From JAGVSZ01 sp963716855 (GTDB taxonomy: Bacteria; Pseudomonadota; Gammaproteobacteria; Burkholderiales; SG8-39): 64,000 bases of DNA. The notes beneath the pieces were generated by a model that saw only the letters and a program-made list of their open reading frames with translations, ran no database searches and was not told the DNA's origin. Of this stretch, positions 56,015 to 64,000 are shown in pieces. Location of the stretch: assembly GCA_963716855.1 (NCBI GenBank), contig CAVQUV010000009.1:1-64000 (forward strand), read 5' to 3'. Position 1 is the stretch's first letter. Every line of letters begins with the position of its first letter. The position numbers and the translations under genes are program-made.

Positions 56015-56938
56015 ATGCCCGTCACCTTCAATGGCAAGCTCGTCGTCGCAATCTCCTCCCGTGCGCTGTTCGACCTGGAGGCGTCGAACCGCGTCTTCGA
56101 GGAGCAGGGTGTCGAGGCGTACTGGAAATACCAGCGCGAGCGCGAGGACGAGACCCTCGCGCCCGGCGTCGCCTTCACCCTGGTCCGGAAGCTCCTCGCG
56201 CTGAACGTTCTGGCGCCGGCGCGGCCGCGCGTCGAGGTGATCCTCCTCTCGCGCAACACCGCCGACACCGGCCTGCGGATCATGCACTCGATCCGGCACT
56301 ACGCGCTCGACATCACGCGCGCGGCGTTCACCGGCGGCGAGAGCACCTATCCCTACGTGCCGGCGTTCGACGCGCATCTCTTCCTGTCCGCGAACGCCGA
56401 CGACGTCCGCAGGGCGCTCGATGCCGGCAACGCAGCGGCGCAGATCCTCCCGGCCAACGTCGGGCAGACCACGGGCGAGACCGGCGAGCTCCGCATCGCG
56501 TTCGACGGCGATGCGGTGCTGTTCTCCGACGAGGCGGAGCGCATCTTCAAGCGCGACGGCCTGGACGCGTTCACCTCGTCCGAGGTCGGCGCGGCCCGCG
56601 AGCCGCTGTCGGGCGGCCCGTTCAAGAGCTTCCTCGCGGCGCTGCACCGGATCCAGTCGGACTTTCCGCCCGAGCGCGCGCCGATCCGCACCGCAATCGT
56701 GACCGCGCGCAGCGCGCCCGCGCACGAGCGCGTGGTGCGCACGCTGCGCGCATGGAACATCCGTATCGACGAGGCGCTCTTCCTCGGCGGCCTGGAGAAA
56801 GGGCCGTTCCTGAAGGCATTCGGCGCGGACATCTTCTTCGACGACCAGCGCAGCCACGTGGATTCGGCGCACCGGCACGACGTCGCCGCCGGCCACGTGC
56901 CCTTCGGCGTGACGAACGAGAAGGCGAAGCAGTCATGA
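56015..56938 (+). CDS. 5'-nucleotidase (cytosolic 5'-nucleotidase-like family)
   Basis: 307 residues. The family (PF06189-type 5'-nucleotidases, related to NT5C1) dephosphorylates nucleoside monophosphates. Signs: LVVAISSRALFDLEASNRVFEEQGVEAY near 7, VEVILLSRNTADTGLRIMHSI near 62, and FLGGLEKGPFLKAFGADIFFDDQRSH near 256 with the acid pair. ATG 56015 (MPVTF) is preferred to ATG 55991, which lies inside a TAGAAT -10 box (55987-55992). It overlaps the AsmA gene by four bases. Confidence 0.85.
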   Translation: MPVTFNGKLVVAISSRALFDLEASNRVFEEQGVEAYWKYQREREDETLAPGVAFTLVRKLLALNVLAPARPRVEVILLSRNTADTGLRIMHSIRHYALDITRAAFTGGESTYPYVPAFDAHLFLSANADDVRRALDAGNAAAQILPANVGQTTGETGELRIAFDGDAVLFSDEAERIFKRDGLDAFTSSEVGAAREPLSGGPFKSFLAALHRIQSDFPPERAPIRTAIVTARSAPAHERVVRTLRAWNIRIDEALFLGGLEKGPFLKAFGADIFFDDQRSHVDSAHRHDVAAGHVPFGVTNEKAKQS

Positions 56939-59256
56939 AAGCGCTCAAGTGGATTCTCGGCATCGCGGGCGGTCTGCTCGTGCTCCTCCTCGTCGTCATC
57001 GCCATCGTCGCGGCAACGTTCGATCCCAACCAGTACAAGCCGCAGATCGTCGACCTGGTGAAGCAGAAGACCGGTCGCACGCTGGCGATGGACGGGAAGA
57101 TCGGCCTGAGCTTCTTCCCGCGCATCGGCGCCGAGGTCGAGAAGCTCGCGCTGTCGGGCCCGAAAGGCCAGGGAACCTTCGCGAACGTCGAGGAGGCGCG
57201 GGTGGCGGTCGCGCTGCTCCCGCTCCTGTCGAAGCAGGTCATCGTCGACAAGGTCGTGCTGAGCGGCCTCACGGTCGACCTCGTCCGGTACAAGGACGGC
57301 CGCACCAACTTCGACGACCTGATCGGCGTGGAGACCAAACCGGACGAGAAGCCGGGACTGAAGCCCGCGCCACCGGCCGGTGCGCCGCTGGCGATCGACA
57401 TCGGCGGGATCGCGCTGAAGAACGCCGCGATCGGCTGGCGCGACGAAGGCGACGGCACCGATGTGCGGCTCTCGGCCGTCGATCTCGAGACCGGGCGCAT
57501 CGCGAGCGGCGTGCCGGGCAAGCTCAAGCTCGCCGCCAAGGCCGACGGCAAGCAGCCGCAGGTGCACTTGCAGATTGATCTTTCGACCGGCTACGTCCTC
57601 GACTTCACGGGGGGCGCAGTCGTGCTCTCGGCCCTCGACCTCAAGGCCGTCGGCGACGCGCCGGGCGTGACGGGGCTCGACGCCCGTGCGAAGGGCGAGA
57701 AGCTCGACCTGGACCCCGCGGCGAAGCGCTTCGACCTGTCGGGGATCGAGCTCGCCGCGAAGTCGAAGGACGGTCTGGACGCGCAATTCTCCATCCCGAA
57801 ACTGCAGCTCGCGCCGGACCGGGCCGAGAGCAAGGCGATCAGCGGCGCGGTGAAGCTCGCGAAGCCGGGGCAGGCGGTGGATGCGAGGCTCGCGCTCTCG
57901 GCGCTCGAGGCGAAGGGCAAGCAGATCCGGTTCGCGCGCTTCGACCTCGACCTGGACGCGAAGACGGGCGCGCTGTCGGCGCAAGGCAAGCTGACCTCGC
58001 CGGTGACGTTGAACCTCGAGGCGAGCGAAATCTCGCTGCCCGGCCTCGCCGGGGACCTCACGTTGAGCGGCCCCGACATCCCCAACAAGACGCTGCGCGC
58101 CGCGCTCAAGGGCGGGGCGCGCGCCGACTGGGAGAAGAAGAACGCCAGTGCGGAACTCGCTGCCAAGCTCGACGAGTCGAACATCCAGGCGAAGCTCGCC
58201 GTCGCGCATTGGGCGAAGCCGGCCATCAGCTTCGACATCGTGGCCGACCGGCTCAACGTCGATCGTTATCTGCCACCGAAGCCGGCGGCGAAGACGCCGG
58301 CCGGGGGCGGCGCACCGGCGCCCGCGGGCGGCGGCGGGGCGGGCGCCGAGAAGCCGTTCGACCTGACTCCGCTCAGGACGCTCGACGCGACCGGCAGCGT
58401 GAAGATCGGCGCGCTACAAGTGGCGAACATCAAGGCCGACAACGTCAACGTCGGCCTTAAAGCCGCCGGCGGAAGGCTCGACGTCAGCCCGATCTCGGCG
58501 AGCCTCTATCAAGGCACGCTTGCGGGCACTGCGGCGGTGAATGCGAACAACAACACGTTCGCCGTGAAGCAGCAGCTCGCCGGGATCAGCGTCGGCCCGC
58601 TGCTCCGCGACGCCGCGAACAAGGACATCCTCGAGGGGCGCGGAAACGTCGCGCTCGACGTGACCACCACGGGGCAGACGCCGACCGTGCTGAAGAAAGC
58701 GCTGAACGGCACCGCGAGCCTCGCGTTGAAGGATGGTGCGTTCAAGGGCGTCGACGTCGCCGCGCTGCTTCGCCAGGCGCGGGCCATCCTCGGCTCGAAA
58801 AGCGCGGTCGAGCAGCAGGCGAAGGGCGGGCAGAAGACCGACTTCACCGAGCTCACCGGCAGCTTCGTGATCAAGAACGGGGTTGCGCACAACGAGGATC
58901 TGCAGGCGAAGTCGCCGCTCTTGCGGCTCGCCGGTGCTGGAGACGTCAACATCGGCGAGGGGACGATGGACTATGCCGCAAAGGCGTCGCTCGTCGCCAC
59001 GTCGACCGGTCAGGGCGGCAAGGAGTCCGCGGACGTGCGCGGCATCACTGCGCCGGTGAGGATCACCGGCCCGTTCGACAACCTGAAGTACACGGTCGAC
59101 GTCGCGGCGCTCGCGACTGACGCGGCGAAGGATGCGCTCGCACGCGAGCTGGAGCGCCGGCTCGGCGGCGGTCAGGCCGGCAAGGCGGGCGCGCAGGGCG
59201 AGAAGCCGTCGGGCAGCAGCACGCGCGACGTGCTGCGGGGAATCCTCGGGCGCTGA
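56935..59256 (+). CDS. AsmA family protein
   Basis: 773 residues: one N-terminal transmembrane helix (ILGIAGGLLVLLLVVIAIVAA), then a very long beta-rich periplasmic domain with repeats of alternating strands, as in AsmA/YhdP/TamB-like lipid-transfer proteins that span the periplasm. NQYKPQIVDLVKQKTGRTLAMDGKIGLSFFPRIG is the family opening; ISASLYQGTLAGTAAVN and GTASLALKDGAFKGVDVAALLRQARA are typical of the C-terminal half. A Gly/Ala/Pro-rich linker lies near 455-475. Start ATG overlaps the nucleotidase stop. Confidence 0.92.
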   Translation: MKALKWILGIAGGLLVLLLVVIAIVAATFDPNQYKPQIVDLVKQKTGRTLAMDGKIGLSFFPRIGAEVEKLALSGPKGQGTFANVEEARVAVALLPLLSKQVIVDKVVLSGLTVDLVRYKDGRTNFDDLIGVETKPDEKPGLKPAPPAGAPLAIDIGGIALKNAAIGWRDEGDGTDVRLSAVDLETGRIASGVPGKLKLAAKADGKQPQVHLQIDLSTGYVLDFTGGAVVLSALDLKAVGDAPGVTGLDARAKGEKLDLDPAAKRFDLSGIELAAKSKDGLDAQFSIPKLQLAPDRAESKAISGAVKLAKPGQAVDARLALSALEAKGKQIRFARFDLDLDAKTGALSAQGKLTSPVTLNLEASEISLPGLAGDLTLSGPDIPNKTLRAALKGGARADWEKKNASAELAAKLDESNIQAKLAVAHWAKPAISFDIVADRLNVDRYLPPKPAAKTPAGGGAPAPAGGGGAGAEKPFDLTPLRTLDATGSVKIGALQVANIKADNVNVGLKAAGGRLDVSPISASLYQGTLAGTAAVNANNNTFAVKQQLAGISVGPLLRDAANKDILEGRGNVALDVTTTGQTPTVLKKALNGTASLALKDGAFKGVDVAALLRQARAILGSKSAVEQQAKGGQKTDFTELTGSFVIKNGVAHNEDLQAKSPLLRLAGAGDVNIGEGTMDYAAKASLVATSTGQGGKESADVRGITAPVRITGPFDNLKYTVDVAALATDAAKDALARELERRLGGGQAGKAGAQGEKPSGSSTRDVLRGILGR

Positions 59257-59260
59257 CGCG

Positions 59261-60352
59261 GTGTCTGACTTCGCTCGCCGCGTCAGCGACTGGCAGCGCA
59301 GCCACGGCCGCAGCGACCTGCCGTGGCAGGGCACGCGCGACCCGTACGCGATCTGGCTGTCCGAGGTCATGCTGCAGCAGACCCAGGTCGCGACCGTGGT
59401 GCCCTACTACCTGCGGTTCCGCGCGCGCTTTCCCGAGCTCGGCAGCCTCGCGGCGGCGGACGAGGACGAGGTGCTGCGGCTCTGGAGCGGGCTCGGCTAC
59501 TACTCGCGGGCGCGCAACCTTCATCGCGCAGCGCAAGCGATCGTTGCGCAGCACGCAGGCGCCTTCCCGCGCGAGCTCGCCGACATCGAGGCGCTGCCCG
59601 GGATCGGCCGCTCGACCGCCGCGGCAATCGCCGGGTTCGCGTACGGCGCGCGCGCCGCGATCCTCGACGGCAACGTGAAGCGGGTGCTCGCGCGGCATTT
59701 CGCGATCGAGGGCTTTCCCGGCGAGCGCGCGGTCGAGCAGCGCCTGTGGCAGCTCGCCGAGTCGCTGCTGCCATCGGCCGACATCGAGCCCTACATTCAG
59801 GGGCTCATGGATCTCGGTGCGACGGTGTGCACGACCCGGGCGCCCCTGTGCGCCCACTGCCCGGTGCGCGCAAGCTGTGCGGCGCTCGCGCAAGACCGGG
59901 TCGCCGAGTTGCCTGCGCCGCGGCCGCGCCGCGTCGTCCCGCACCGGCGTACAACGATGCTCGTGCTGCGCCGCAAAGGTGGTGATGTGCTGCTTCAAAA
60001 GCGGCCCGCAGTGGGCGTCTGGAGCGGGCTGTGGTGCTTCCCGGAGATCGGGTCCACCGACGATCCAGCGCGGGTCGCCCGGCGCCTCTACGGCTGCGAG
60101 GTCGCGAGCGTCGAGCGGCTCGGCCCGCTCCGGCATGGGTTCACGCACTTCACGCTCGACATCGAGCCGATCGTCGGCCGCGTGAAGCGCGTCGCGCCGC
60201 GCGCTGCCCAGCCGGGCGTGCTGTGGTTGCCGCTGGAGGTGGCGATCGGCGCCGCGGTGCCGGTGCCGGTGCGGAAGCTGCTGCGCGCGCTGGGTGCAGA
60301 CGCCACTACACCGCAACGCGCCATGCGCTGGGAAGCGCTCGACGAAGCGTAG
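59261..60352 (+). CDS. mutY: A/G-specific adenine glycosylase
   Basis: Removes adenine mispaired with 8-oxoguanine. 363 residues. Catalytic Glu in SEVMLQQTQV near 35, helix-hairpin-helix LPGIGRSTAAAIAGFAYG near 110 and Asp in LDGNVKRVLAR near 138, [4Fe-4S] cluster C-x6-C-x2-C-x5-C (CTTRAPLCAHCPVRASC) near 189, and a C-terminal NUDIX-like domain (HGFTHFTLDIEPIVG). GTG 59261 is 4 bases after the AsmA stop. Confidence 0.95.
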   Translation: MSDFARRVSDWQRSHGRSDLPWQGTRDPYAIWLSEVMLQQTQVATVVPYYLRFRARFPELGSLAAADEDEVLRLWSGLGYYSRARNLHRAAQAIVAQHAGAFPRELADIEALPGIGRSTAAAIAGFAYGARAAILDGNVKRVLARHFAIEGFPGERAVEQRLWQLAESLLPSADIEPYIQGLMDLGATVCTTRAPLCAHCPVRASCAALAQDRVAELPAPRPRRVVPHRRTTMLVLRRKGGDVLLQKRPAVGVWSGLWCFPEIGSTDDPARVARRLYGCEVASVERLGPLRHGFTHFTLDIEPIVGRVKRVAPRAAQPGVLWLPLEVAIGAAVPVPVRKLLRALGADATTPQRAMRWEALDEA

Positions 60353-60389
60353 GGGTCGCAGCGCGCCGAGCGGGTGCCGAGAACTTGCA

Positions 60390-60420
60390 GGGTGCCGCGC
60401 GAGTATGGAATGCGGCACCC
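60390..60420. terminator. hairpin between convergent mutY and Lon-N genes
   Basis: GGGTGCCGC (60390-60398) pairs with GCGGCACCC (60412-60420) over a 13-base loop, in the 98-base gap between convergent genes. No T-run; a terminator role is inferred from position. Confidence 0.4.
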
Positions 60421-60450
60421 GGTCCACTGGCCGGCGCGCGGTCCCGTGGT

Positions 60451-61053
60451 TCAGCCTCGGCCGACCAGGCCGCGTTGTTCGAGGAACTTGTACAGGATCT
60501 CGAGGCGCGGTAGCGCGCCATCGAGCTCGAGCAGCTTCTGCTTGGCGGCGAGCGGCACCTTCAGGATTTCGCTCAGGCGGTAGCCGACCCATGACGCGCT
60601 CTCGAACGCGTGCGGCTCGGCGAACAGCGCCGCGTTGTTGTCGGCGACCACCATCCGGATGAGGTCGGCGAGCGCGCCGAACTGCTCCGGCAACGCGGCA
60701 TCCTCCTCGTCGGCGATCAACTCCACGTGCGCGCGGCGCAGGCCCTGGGGCGCGACGCTCGACCCGAGGATGCGAAACCGCTGCCCGCCGCGGGTGCGCA
60801 GCTGCAGCAGCCCCAGCTGCTCCATGTCCCAGCTCGTGATGTGGGCGAGACAGCCCACCGCCTCCGGCTCGGCGGCCGTTCCGACCTCCTTGCCGTTGCG
60901 GATGAGGCAGACGCCGAACGGGCGCTCGGACTTGAGGCAGTCGCGCGTCATGTCCATGTAGCGCGCCTCGAACACGCGCAGCGGCAGCACCCCGCCGGGG
61001 AAGAGCACGGTGTTGAGCGGAAAGATCGGCAGGTCCTGCAGGTCGGGCGCCAT
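60451..61053 (-). CDS. Lon N-terminal-domain (substrate-binding) protein
   Basis: 200 residues. LPIFPLNTVLFPGGVLPLRVFEARYMDMTRDCLKSERPFGVCLI is the LON substrate-binding domain start; there is no AAA or protease domain, so it is the free-standing YcaL/Lon-substrate-type protein found in many bacteria. The C-terminal helices (KVPLAAKQKLLELDGALPRLEILYKFLEQRG) are typical. Role unknown. ATG 61053 has TAGAAT (reading leftward, 61061-61066) eight bases upstream. Confidence 0.88.
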   Translation of the reverse strand: MAPDLQDLPIFPLNTVLFPGGVLPLRVFEARYMDMTRDCLKSERPFGVCLIRNGKEVGTAAEPEAVGCLAHITSWDMEQLGLLQLRTRGGQRFRILGSSVAPQGLRRAHVELIADEEDAALPEQFGALADLIRMVVADNNAALFAEPHAFESASWVGYRLSEILKVPLAAKQKLLELDGALPRLEILYKFLEQRGLVGRG

Positions 61054-61139
61054 GTCCGCAATTCTATTCGCGTCGCCGCCGTCCCCGGCGTGCAGAACTC
61101 TCATCCGGCGCGTCGCGGCGCGCGAATTTCAACACCGCA

Positions 61140-61982
61140 TCAGGGCTTGACCAGCTGCCGGTGCCGGACCAGGACCGGCGCCGTCTCGCGGAAGCGTCGG
61201 GCGAGCCGCTCGACGAAGTACACCGAGCGGTGCTGCCCGCCGGTGCACCCGATCGCGACCGTGAGATACGCACGGTTGTCCCGCATGAACGACGGGAGCC
61301 ACTTGGCGACGAAGTCGCCGATGTCGGCCAGCATGGTGGCCGCATCCGGCAACGCGTCCAGGAAGGCGACCACCGGCGCGTCGAGCCCGGTGAGCGGACG
61401 CAGCTGCGGGTCGTAGAACGGGTTGGGGAGGCTGCGCACGTCGAACACGAGGTCGGCATCGAGCGGGATGCCCTGCTTGAAGCCGAACGACTCGAAGAGC
61501 AGCGTCATTCCCGAGCGGTCGATCGCGAAGAAGTCCTTGATCCATGCCCGCAGGGTGTTCGGCGCGAGGTCGCTCGTGTCGATGCGATGGCCGAGCTCCA
61601 TGACGTCCTCGAGCAGCTCGCGCTCGCGGGCGATCGATTCGTCGAGCGTGCGCTCGGCGTCGGCGAGCGGATGGCGGCGGCGGGTCTCGGAGAAGCGCTT
61701 GATGAGCGCGTCGTTCTTCGCTTCGAGGACGAGCAGGCGGACGTCGACGCCCTGGGCCTTCAACCCGCCCAGCGAGCCGGGAAGCTCCGCGAGCGCCGCG
61801 CCGCTGCGCGCATCGACCGTGACCGCCACGCGCTCGTAGCCCGCGTTGCGCAGGAACGCGACCGTCTCGAAGAGCAGGGTCGCGGGGAGGTTGTCGACGC
61901 AATAGAAGCTCGCGTCCTCGAGGACGTTCAGCGCGACGCTCTTGCCGGAGCCGGAGAGGCCGCTGATGATCACCAGTTGCAT
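61140..61982 (-). CDS. rapZ: RNase adapter RapZ
   Basis: 280 residues. Walker A GLSGSGKSVALNVLEDASFYCVDNLP, VDARS near 59, ESFGFKQGIPLDADLVFDVRSLPNPFYDPQLR near 166 and the C-terminal IGCTGGQHRSVYFVE (Cys/His cluster) are all conserved. In enterics it binds GlmZ/GlmY small RNAs and controls glucosamine-6-phosphate synthase; in betaproteobacteria it is linked to the PTS-Ntr genes seen just right of it. Confidence 0.94.
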   Translation of the reverse strand: MQLVIISGLSGSGKSVALNVLEDASFYCVDNLPATLLFETVAFLRNAGYERVAVTVDARSGAALAELPGSLGGLKAQGVDVRLLVLEAKNDALIKRFSETRRRHPLADAERTLDESIARERELLEDVMELGHRIDTSDLAPNTLRAWIKDFFAIDRSGMTLLFESFGFKQGIPLDADLVFDVRSLPNPFYDPQLRPLTGLDAPVVAFLDALPDAATMLADIGDFVAKWLPSFMRDNRAYLTVAIGCTGGQHRSVYFVERLARRFRETAPVLVRHRQLVKP

Positions 61983-62304
61983 GATCGGACGAGGATAGCG
62001 CGAGGCATGCCACTGCGGCAAACCGCCGTGGAAGCCGCACCTCGCCGGCGGAGTTAAGGCCCGCCGTCGAAATATCGCTGTGCGAGGCCCTGACAAGCGC
62101 CGCGTCCAGCTCCCCGGCCGCTGGCCGCTGCCCCGGGCGGCAAGCTGCAGAGGAATGCGACGATTCGTCGCGAGCCTCCCTTGAAGTACGACGCGCTCGA
62201 GCCGGAGTACCCGCCAGGAAGCGCAAAGCAAGAGCGCGTGCTTCAGGCACGCGCTCCCAATTTGAGCTGCCGCTGCTAAACAGCGGCGAAACCGCGGCCG
62301 GCGA
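61983..62304. other. intergenic stretch with two hairpins, no gene seen
   Basis: About 320 bases between rapZ and the PsiF-like gene. It holds GAGCGCGTGC / GCACGCGCTC (62232-62256, 10-bp stem) and GCCGCTG / CAGCGGC (near 62270-62290, 7-bp stem). Read leftward the first is followed by TTGCTTT, so it may terminate the PsiF-like transcript. I see no convincing coding frame. Confidence 0.5.
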
Positions 62305-62658
62305 TCAGCTCGGCGCGGCGCACTTCTTCACGAACGAGTCCCGTGCGGCACCGTGAAGCTTCTTCTCGTCGGCCTGCGCGTTGCACGCCGCCATCTTGTC
62401 GCCGCCGCCCTTCAGGCAGGAACTCATGAACGCGTTGCGGTCGTCACCCTTCATTCCCTTTTCGGACGCCTGCTTGTTGCAATCGCCCATCCGCTTCTGC
62501 TGCTCGGTCAGCTCTTTTTTTTCCGCGGTCTTCGGCGCAGCTTTTGCCGGCGGCTCTGCTGCGGGCTTCTGCGCCGGCGCCGGCGCCGGTGTCTGGGCAG
62601 TGGCGGTGGAGACGGCGAGCACGGTAGCGAACAGGACGGCGACTAGCTCTTTCATCAT
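62305..62658 (-). CDS. PsiF-repeat-like exported protein
   Basis: 117 residues with a signal peptide (AVLFATVLAVSTATAQ), a Pro/Ala/Lys-rich linker (about 23-46) and two repeats of a short Cys-containing module (QQKRMGDCNKQASEKGMKGDDRNAFMSSCLKG and MAACNAQADEKKLHGAARDSFVKKC), the pattern of PsiF, a phosphate-starvation-inducible periplasmic protein of unknown role. ATG 62658 follows AGTGGAGGAAGA. It interrupts the usual hprK-rapZ neighbourhood. Confidence 0.8.
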   Translation of the reverse strand: MMKELVAVLFATVLAVSTATAQTPAPAPAQKPAAEPPAKAAPKTAEKKELTEQQKRMGDCNKQASEKGMKGDDRNAFMSSCLKGGGDKMAACNAQADEKKLHGAARDSFVKKCAAPS

Positions 62659-62713
62659 TCTTCCTCCACTTTGGGTTGTGAACCAACCGCATCGGTCCGC
62701 GGCCGTGCGGCTT

Positions 62714-63688
62714 CTAACGCCCGCCCTCGGTCCCGGTTGACGAGGGGCCACGGGCTCCCTCATTCGCCATCTCGGCGCGCTGGCGGCGCAGGAAGGCCTC
62801 GGTGCTGTTGTAGCCGCGGATCTGGAGAATGTAGTTGCGCACCGCCGCCTCGACGAGCACGGCGAGGTTGCGGCCGGCTGCGACCGGGATCACCACCTTG
62901 CGCACGGTAACGCCGAGGATGTCCTCGGCGAGCTCGTGCAGCGGCAGCCGCTCGGCCGGCGCTGCGAGCGACGGCGTCGGCCGCTCGAGATGCACCACGA
63001 GCCGCAGGTTCATCTTCGGGCGCACCGCGGTCTCGCCGAAGATCGAGCGGATGTCGAGCACGCCGAGGCCGCGCACCTCGAGGAAATCCTTGAGCATCGC
63101 CGGGCACCGGCCGTCGAGCTGTTCCTGGCCGATGCGCGAGATCTCGACCACGTCGTCGGCGACGAGCCCGTGGCCGCGGCTGATGAGCTCCAGTCCCAGC
63201 TCGCTCTTGCCGACGCCGGAGTCGCCTGTGATCAGGACGCCCAGGCCGAGCACGTCCATGAACACGCCGTGGCGCGTCGTCGTCTCGGCCAGCGTCTTGG
63301 AGAGATAGCGCCGCAGCTTGTCGATCAGCTGGGCGGCGGGCCGGGGCGAGGCGAGGACGGTGATGCCGCGCGCCTCCGCCACCTGCAGCAGGCGCGGATG
63401 TCCTGCGACGCCGTCGGCGAGTATGACTGCGGCAGGGCGGGTGGCGAGGCACAGATCGGCGAGACGGTCGAGTCGCGCGCCCTCCAGCGCATCGAGATGC
63501 GCCTGCTCGTGCTTGCCCAGAACCTGGATGCGGTTCGGGTGGATGAGGTTCAGATGGCCGACGAAGGCGGCCGATTCGGTGGGGTCCTGCCGGACGATGG
63601 CCTCGCCGCCCGCCTTGCCACAGACCCAGGAAAGCGCCAGCTTCTCGCGGTTGTCCTCAAACAGCCGCGCGACGCTGGTCTGCAACAT
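62714..63688 (-). CDS. hprK: HPr kinase/phosphorylase
   Basis: 324 residues. Phosphorylates and dephosphorylates HPr on Ser. Walker A GDSGVGKSELGLELI near 157, HGLVADDVVEI with the catalytic Asp near 178, EVRGLGVLDIRSIFGETAVRPKMNLRLVV near 206, and the signature EDILGVTVRKVVIPVAAGRNLAVLVE near 270. In betaproteobacteria it belongs to the PTS-Ntr set rather than to sugar uptake. ATG 63688 lies within the end of ptsN (32-base overlap). Confidence 0.94.
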   Translation of the reverse strand: MLQTSVARLFEDNREKLALSWVCGKAGGEAIVRQDPTESAAFVGHLNLIHPNRIQVLGKHEQAHLDALEGARLDRLADLCLATRPAAVILADGVAGHPRLLQVAEARGITVLASPRPAAQLIDKLRRYLSKTLAETTTRHGVFMDVLGLGVLITGDSGVGKSELGLELISRGHGLVADDVVEISRIGQEQLDGRCPAMLKDFLEVRGLGVLDIRSIFGETAVRPKMNLRLVVHLERPTPSLAAPAERLPLHELAEDILGVTVRKVVIPVAAGRNLAVLVEAAVRNYILQIRGYNSTEAFLRRQRAEMANEGARGPSSTGTEGGR

Positions 63689-64000
63689 AGGGCTGCCAGG
63701 CGGAGATCTGCTCGTGCAGGGTACCGGCGTCGGTTGCGGCGGCGAGCCGGCCCCGCAGCTCGCGGTCGCTGAACATCTGCGCGAGCTCGGAGAGGATCTC
63801 GAGGTGCTGCTCGGTCGCCTGCTCCGGGACGAGCAGGACGAAGACGAGCTCCACCGGACGGCCGTCGGGCGCGTCGAAGGCCACGGCGGCCTTGAGCCGC
63901 AGGAACGCGCCAACCGGGTCCTTGAGGCCCTTGATGCGTCCGTGCGGGATCGCCACACCCTGCCCCAAACCGGTCGACCCGAGCTTCTCGCGGGCGAAGA
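63657..64000 (-). CDS. ptsN: PTS IIA-like nitrogen-regulatory protein, 5' end cut by window
   Basis: C-terminal 114 codons; the frame is open to the window edge. GLGQGVAIPHGRIKGLKDPVGAFLRLKAAVAFDAPDGRPVELVFVLLVPEQATEQHLEILSELAQMFSD carries the phosphorylated His in 'V-A-I-P-H' and is typical of PtsN. It is the IIA partner of PTS-Ntr, influencing potassium and phosphate regulation in other bacteria. Overlaps hprK. Confidence 0.92.
   Translation of the reverse strand, partial: FAREKLGSTGLGQGVAIPHGRIKGLKDPVGAFLRLKAAVAFDAPDGRPVELVFVLLVPEQATEQHLEILSELAQMFSDRELRGRLAAATDAGTLHEQISAWQPYVADQRRAAV

Overview
The window is a GC-rich (about two thirds G+C) chromosomal segment whose gene content and order point to a betaproteobacterium, most likely an environmental, Burkholderiales-like lineage. 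Supporting signs are the hemC-hemD-hemX-hemY block, the hemA-prfA-prmC-modABC block, a DUF1631 protein, a Bug-type (tripartite tricarboxylate) receptor, and the ptsN-hprK-rapZ region at the right edge. I see no phage, insertion sequence, CRISPR array, integrase or rRNA. One tRNA, Gly(CCC), is present.

Layout. 1-9.9 kb: 3' part of an arylsulfatase, an interrupted methyltransferase, several small membrane proteins (one interrupted, a DUF1622 protein with an early stop codon, a MarC-type protein), an aldehyde dehydrogenase, two lipoproteins, an outer-membrane-type protein, a tiny CcoQ-like protein and a large exported Gly/Phe-tailed protein. 10-19.9 kb: degenerate EAL protein, TerC, then hemA, prfA, prmC, modABC, Grx4-type glutaredoxin, a thioesterase and a fructosamine kinase. 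19.9-29.3 kb: Ser/Thr kinase with a cyclic-nucleotide domain, argH, a LytS/AlgZ-type histidine kinase with a LytTR regulator, an exported thioredoxin-like protein, hemC, hemD, hemX, hemY. 29.3-36.5 kb: amidohydrolase, HpaH-type hydratase, DUF1631 protein, trmB, thiG, thiS, GDSL esterase with a PEP-CTERM-like tail, tRNA-Gly. 36.5-56 kb: a catabolic region. Its core is a ten-gene minus-strand unit (49861 down to 40070): SMP-30 lactonase, thiolase-fold protein, DUF35, alcohol dehydrogenase, second thiolase-fold protein, second DUF35, then LivH, LivM-LivG, LivF and LivK-like transport genes. It is flanked by a metallo-hydrolase, an HIBADH-like reductase, a PcaC-like protein, an alpha/beta hydrolase, an MmgE/PrpD protein, an acyl-CoA ligase, a second SMP-30 protein, a Bug receptor and a Pht5-like protein. 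56-64 kb: 5'-nucleotidase, AsmA, mutY, Lon-N-domain protein, rapZ, a PsiF-like protein, hprK, ptsN (cut by the window end).

How the genes may work together. The 40-50 kb unit couples uptake (Liv-type ABC transporter) to CoA-thioester chemistry. Both thiolase-fold proteins lack the expected nucleophilic cysteine and each is paired with a DUF35 protein, which resembles the Ltp2-ChsH2 retro-aldolase arrangement of steroid side-chain degradation more than a true thiolase. The substrate cannot be read from sequence.

A caution on quality. At least nine reading frames in the window are broken by a change that a single base would repair. Most are +1, in GC-rich runs; one is a nonsense codon and one looks like a -1. 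This could be assembly error or real decay. Features typed 'pseudogene' here mean 'frame interrupted in the sequence as given', not that loss of function is proven.
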